Assembly (NCBI GenBank): GCA_039105265.1
Contig: JAPFFF010000004.1
Location: forward strand, 3,782,001 to 3,846,000
DNA length: 64,000 nt
Source: Tritrichomonas musculus
Lineage: Eukaryota > Parabasalia > Tritrichomonadida > Tritrichomonadidae
Reading direction: 5' to 3'
The notes beneath the pieces are model-generated. The model was not told the origin of the DNA and ran no database searches. It saw only the letters and a program-made list of their open reading frames with translations. Of this stretch, positions 61,963-64,000 are shown in pieces (position 1 is the first letter of the stretch; the number at the start of each line of letters is the position of its first letter). The translations under genes were made by a program, and so were the position numbers.

Positions 61963-63993
61963 TTACTCTTTGAATACAGCTAATGTTCTTTCATCAATGA
62001 TACTTGTAATGATTCCAACGGTCATACGTTTTATTTTTGATGTTATTGCTGTCTCTCCTGAAAGAACTTTCAGCTTATTGTCTTCATTATCGATAAACAC
62101 CTCATCACCGATTGAATAACATGATGAATCATTAACGCGAACCATATAATCACCATGTGAACTAAATGTGATACATTTATTTTTGTCATCGATTCTCACA
62201 CATATACCGACATACTCCTTCCATGTTCCTGATGTCTTGACACTACAAATACAATCAGTTGTATCATCAGCTGTTGAAGGTATCCATTCATCACCAACAT
62301 GTTTGTAAACCTTACCTGTCATATACACTGGAGAACCTATAACGAAATCACTAACAGAGTTCATTGATGATTCAATCGGAGAGTAATGTGTGATTGTTGT
62401 GTTTGATTGCGTTCCGTAAATAGCAGCCTTAAATTTTGATAAATAACCTCGGGACATGATGCATCTTGAATATATTTGTTTAGCATCTAATAATTCCTGA
62501 GTAGTTGTCCAAGAATATCCACTTATTGGGAAATTATATGTCAGGGGTCTTCCTGATGCTATATCAACAGTGTCTTCATAATAGAATGGGAATTTGAAAT
62601 TGTCGAAATACACAGTTCTTTGATGTAATACAAGAACAATGTTGTGAGGATTTCCAGTTGTATCATAGAACAATATTCTTATTTCCAAACATAGCGCATA
62701 ATCACCTACTATATATTCCAGTTTAATTACCTTATCTTCAAGTTTTAGATAATGAATTGATATTTCACCGCCCTCTGTAATCGGTCCGCAATCAATAGCA
62801 CATTTTTTTATTAGTTGTTCTTCTGTTATGACGTTTGACTTCAATACAAAGTTATCATTTACATATTTCACCGAAGTAATCATATTATCGTTCACAGGTT
62901 GGTTGCTGATTAATGTGATAGATACATCATATATATTGGTTAGTGTATCATCCGCAGCTCTCAATGAGACAATATGGGTATTATAATTAATGTTTATTAA
63001 TTCATTGCTTGTTGATTTGTAAATCATATTCAAACTTTTATATAAACTGTATTCGTATTCAACTTCTTCATATGATGCATCATCAGCATTTCGTTTGAAT
63101 TTGACGATAATATTTTTGGTTGTGAATACTCTTCTTATATCATCATCAGGAACTACACAGCCACTTTCATTCTGTGTACATTGAATTGTGATTTGTTCTG
63201 GATTTTCATCAACAATATTTGCAGTTTTAATAAATGGTGATTCGATTTGTGCTCTAATGACGTTGATTAACCATTGAGTATTGCCACTTGAATTACACAA
63301 CATAAATTCACCACGATTATACCATACAATAGATAATCCATTATCTAACATCATTCTATACCCTCTCATATATTTTTCATAAGGCTTGAATATCAAATCA
63401 AAATGTTGAATATTGTTAATGTAATCCTTGTTAGAACCCCAATTAACATCAAATATCACATGTATATCGGTTTCTGGTAAGTATGGTTTTACAAATATAT
63501 AATCACGAACAGGATTCGGATATTCAATATTCAATTCAGTTCCATATAATGCAGTACTCAACGCAGATTCATTAACCAAATCAGTTGGAATTGTTGGTAT
63601 ATCTGTTTTCAATGCATATTTATCTAATTCATAAGCCAATTCATCCTCATCGACAAACTTCTCATCAGCTTGTGCGCTAGTGTAATACGGTGTCAAGTCA
63701 ACTGGTTCTGGTATATCCGTCTTCAATGCATAAGTGTTCGACACATATCTAGCTGAATAAGCGTTTCTGTCTGTTGGTTCGATAGTTTTGGTAATTGAAC
63801 ACGATAAAACTTCTGGTGTATCGCCAGTTCCTGGATTGATTAATTCATGGCTGTCATACAAAAACCAAATACTTGAATCTTTTCCTTCGATACGCATTAT
63901 CTGAGAGGGTTGTTCGTCATCATTGTCATTGTACGAATAGTCTGCGTGAACATAATGACCCGTATAAAAACTGTTTGATGAAACAATATCCAA
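61963..63993 (-). CDS. Polinton fibre-like protein (5' end at window edge)
   Basis: At least 676 residues. Two copies of YALKTDIP (about 107 and 144) with Pro-rich spacers and a Tyr/Asp/Thr-rich beta body recall the shaft and head of phage and adenovirus fibre proteins. The C-terminal part (GSPVYMTGKVYKHVGDEWIP) looks like a beta-rich knob or decoration domain. The frame is open to the window edge and the marked first codon is TTG, so the true start probably lies outside. A virion surface or receptor role is inferred. It converges on the NUMOD/HNH gene with 6 bp between the stops. Confidence 0.6.
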   Translation of the reverse strand: MDIVSSNSFYTGHYVHADYSYNDNDDEQPSQIMRIEGKDSSIWFLYDSHELINPGTGDTPEVLSCSITKTIEPTDRNAYSARYVSNTYALKTDIPEPVDLTPYYTSAQADEKFVDEDELAYELDKYALKTDIPTIPTDLVNESALSTALYGTELNIEYPNPVRDYIFVKPYLPETDIHVIFDVNWGSNKDYINNIQHFDLIFKPYEKYMRGYRMMLDNGLSIVWYNRGEFMLCNSSGNTQWLINVIRAQIESPFIKTANIVDENPEQITIQCTQNESGCVVPDDDIRRVFTTKNIIVKFKRNADDASYEEVEYEYSLYKSLNMIYKSTSNELININYNTHIVSLRAADDTLTNIYDVSITLISNQPVNDNMITSVKYVNDNFVLKSNVITEEQLIKKCAIDCGPITEGGEISIHYLKLEDKVIKLEYIVGDYALCLEIRILFYDTTGNPHNIVLVLHQRTVYFDNFKFPFYYEDTVDIASGRPLTYNFPISGYSWTTTQELLDAKQIYSRCIMSRGYLSKFKAAIYGTQSNTTITHYSPIESSMNSVSDFVIGSPVYMTGKVYKHVGDEWIPSTADDTTDCICSVKTSGTWKEYVGICVRIDDKNKCITFSSHGDYMVRVNDSSCYSIGDEVFIDNEDNKLKVLSGETAITSKIKRMTVGIITSIIDERTLAVFKE

Positions 63994-64000
63994 CCCGTAT

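Larger units (their letters stand above)
53311..64000. mobile_element. Polinton/Maverick element, left part (continues past the window)
   Basis: The proposed left end is AGTAGTATATGTATGACC at 53311, beginning with AG as Polintons do, and followed by about 150 bp that is richer in G and C than its surroundings and is probably the terminal repeat. The six bases before it, TTCCTT, would be the target duplication. Parts seen in order: small protein, unknown protein, packaging ATPase, small membrane protein, three small proteins, protein-primed DNA polymerase B, NUMOD/HNH-type protein, fibre-like protein. It looks whole in the visible part and no breaks were noted, so it is probably young. Capsid, integrase and protease genes and the right end would lie beyond the window. 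Confidence 0.85.

Noticed and set aside
1-64000. tRNA or rRNA genes
   Set aside because: No stretch with a convincing cloverleaf or conserved rRNA core was seen by eye; a covariance-model scan would be decisive.

Overview
The window is AT-rich, intron-poor eukaryotic DNA, and everything points to a parabasalid, most likely Tritrichomonas foetus or a close relative. The support is intronless genes with short spacers, trichomonad-type coiled-coil and BspA-like leucine-rich-repeat proteins, a bacterial-type phosphofructokinase, a Polinton/Maverick element, and several families of DNA transposon. The species call is inference; no rRNA or other marker is present.

Host genes, left to right: a Ubl-UBA acidic protein (-); a degenerate ABC1/ADCK-like protein (-); an OS-9-type ER lectin (+); a GOT1 vesicle-traffic protein (+); a divergent pair made of an N/P/Q-rich protein (-) and a coiled-coil protein (+); 6-phosphofructokinase with ATP-type residues (-); a 962-residue coiled-coil protein (+); a broken BspA-like LRR gene (-); a P-loop GTPase (+) followed by a pseudokinase-GTPase fusion (+); a ZIP zinc transporter (-); a BAR-like protein (+); importin beta (-); a homeodomain protein (+); a small acidic protein (+); an ankyrin protein (-); a catalytically degenerate PPDK/PEP-synthase paralogue (+); and a charged, disordered protein (+).

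Mobile DNA fills much of the rest. Two related P-element-like transposons lie at 4762-8605 and 37417-42791. Each has terminal inverted repeats and 8-9 bp flanking duplications, and their transposases share DDE spacing and motifs like those of the Drosophila P element. A frameshifted Tc1/mariner-type transposase (8645-10193) abuts the first and may be its host element. An intact pogo-like transposase lies at 51691-53100. Two short non-autonomous elements (21016-21527 and about 29513-30496) are recognised by their inverted ends. From about 53311 to the window edge runs a Polinton/Maverick that looks whole as far as it is visible: packaging ATPase, protein-primed DNA polymerase B carrying an internal HNH-like domain, a NUMOD/HNH-type protein, a fibre-like protein and several small genes. 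Its right end lies outside the window.

The most unusual items are the pseudokinase-GTPase fusion beside a second GTPase gene, the PPDK paralogue that has lost most of its catalytic residues, and the pair of P-like elements with recoverable ends. Family calls come from reading motifs; no database search was run.
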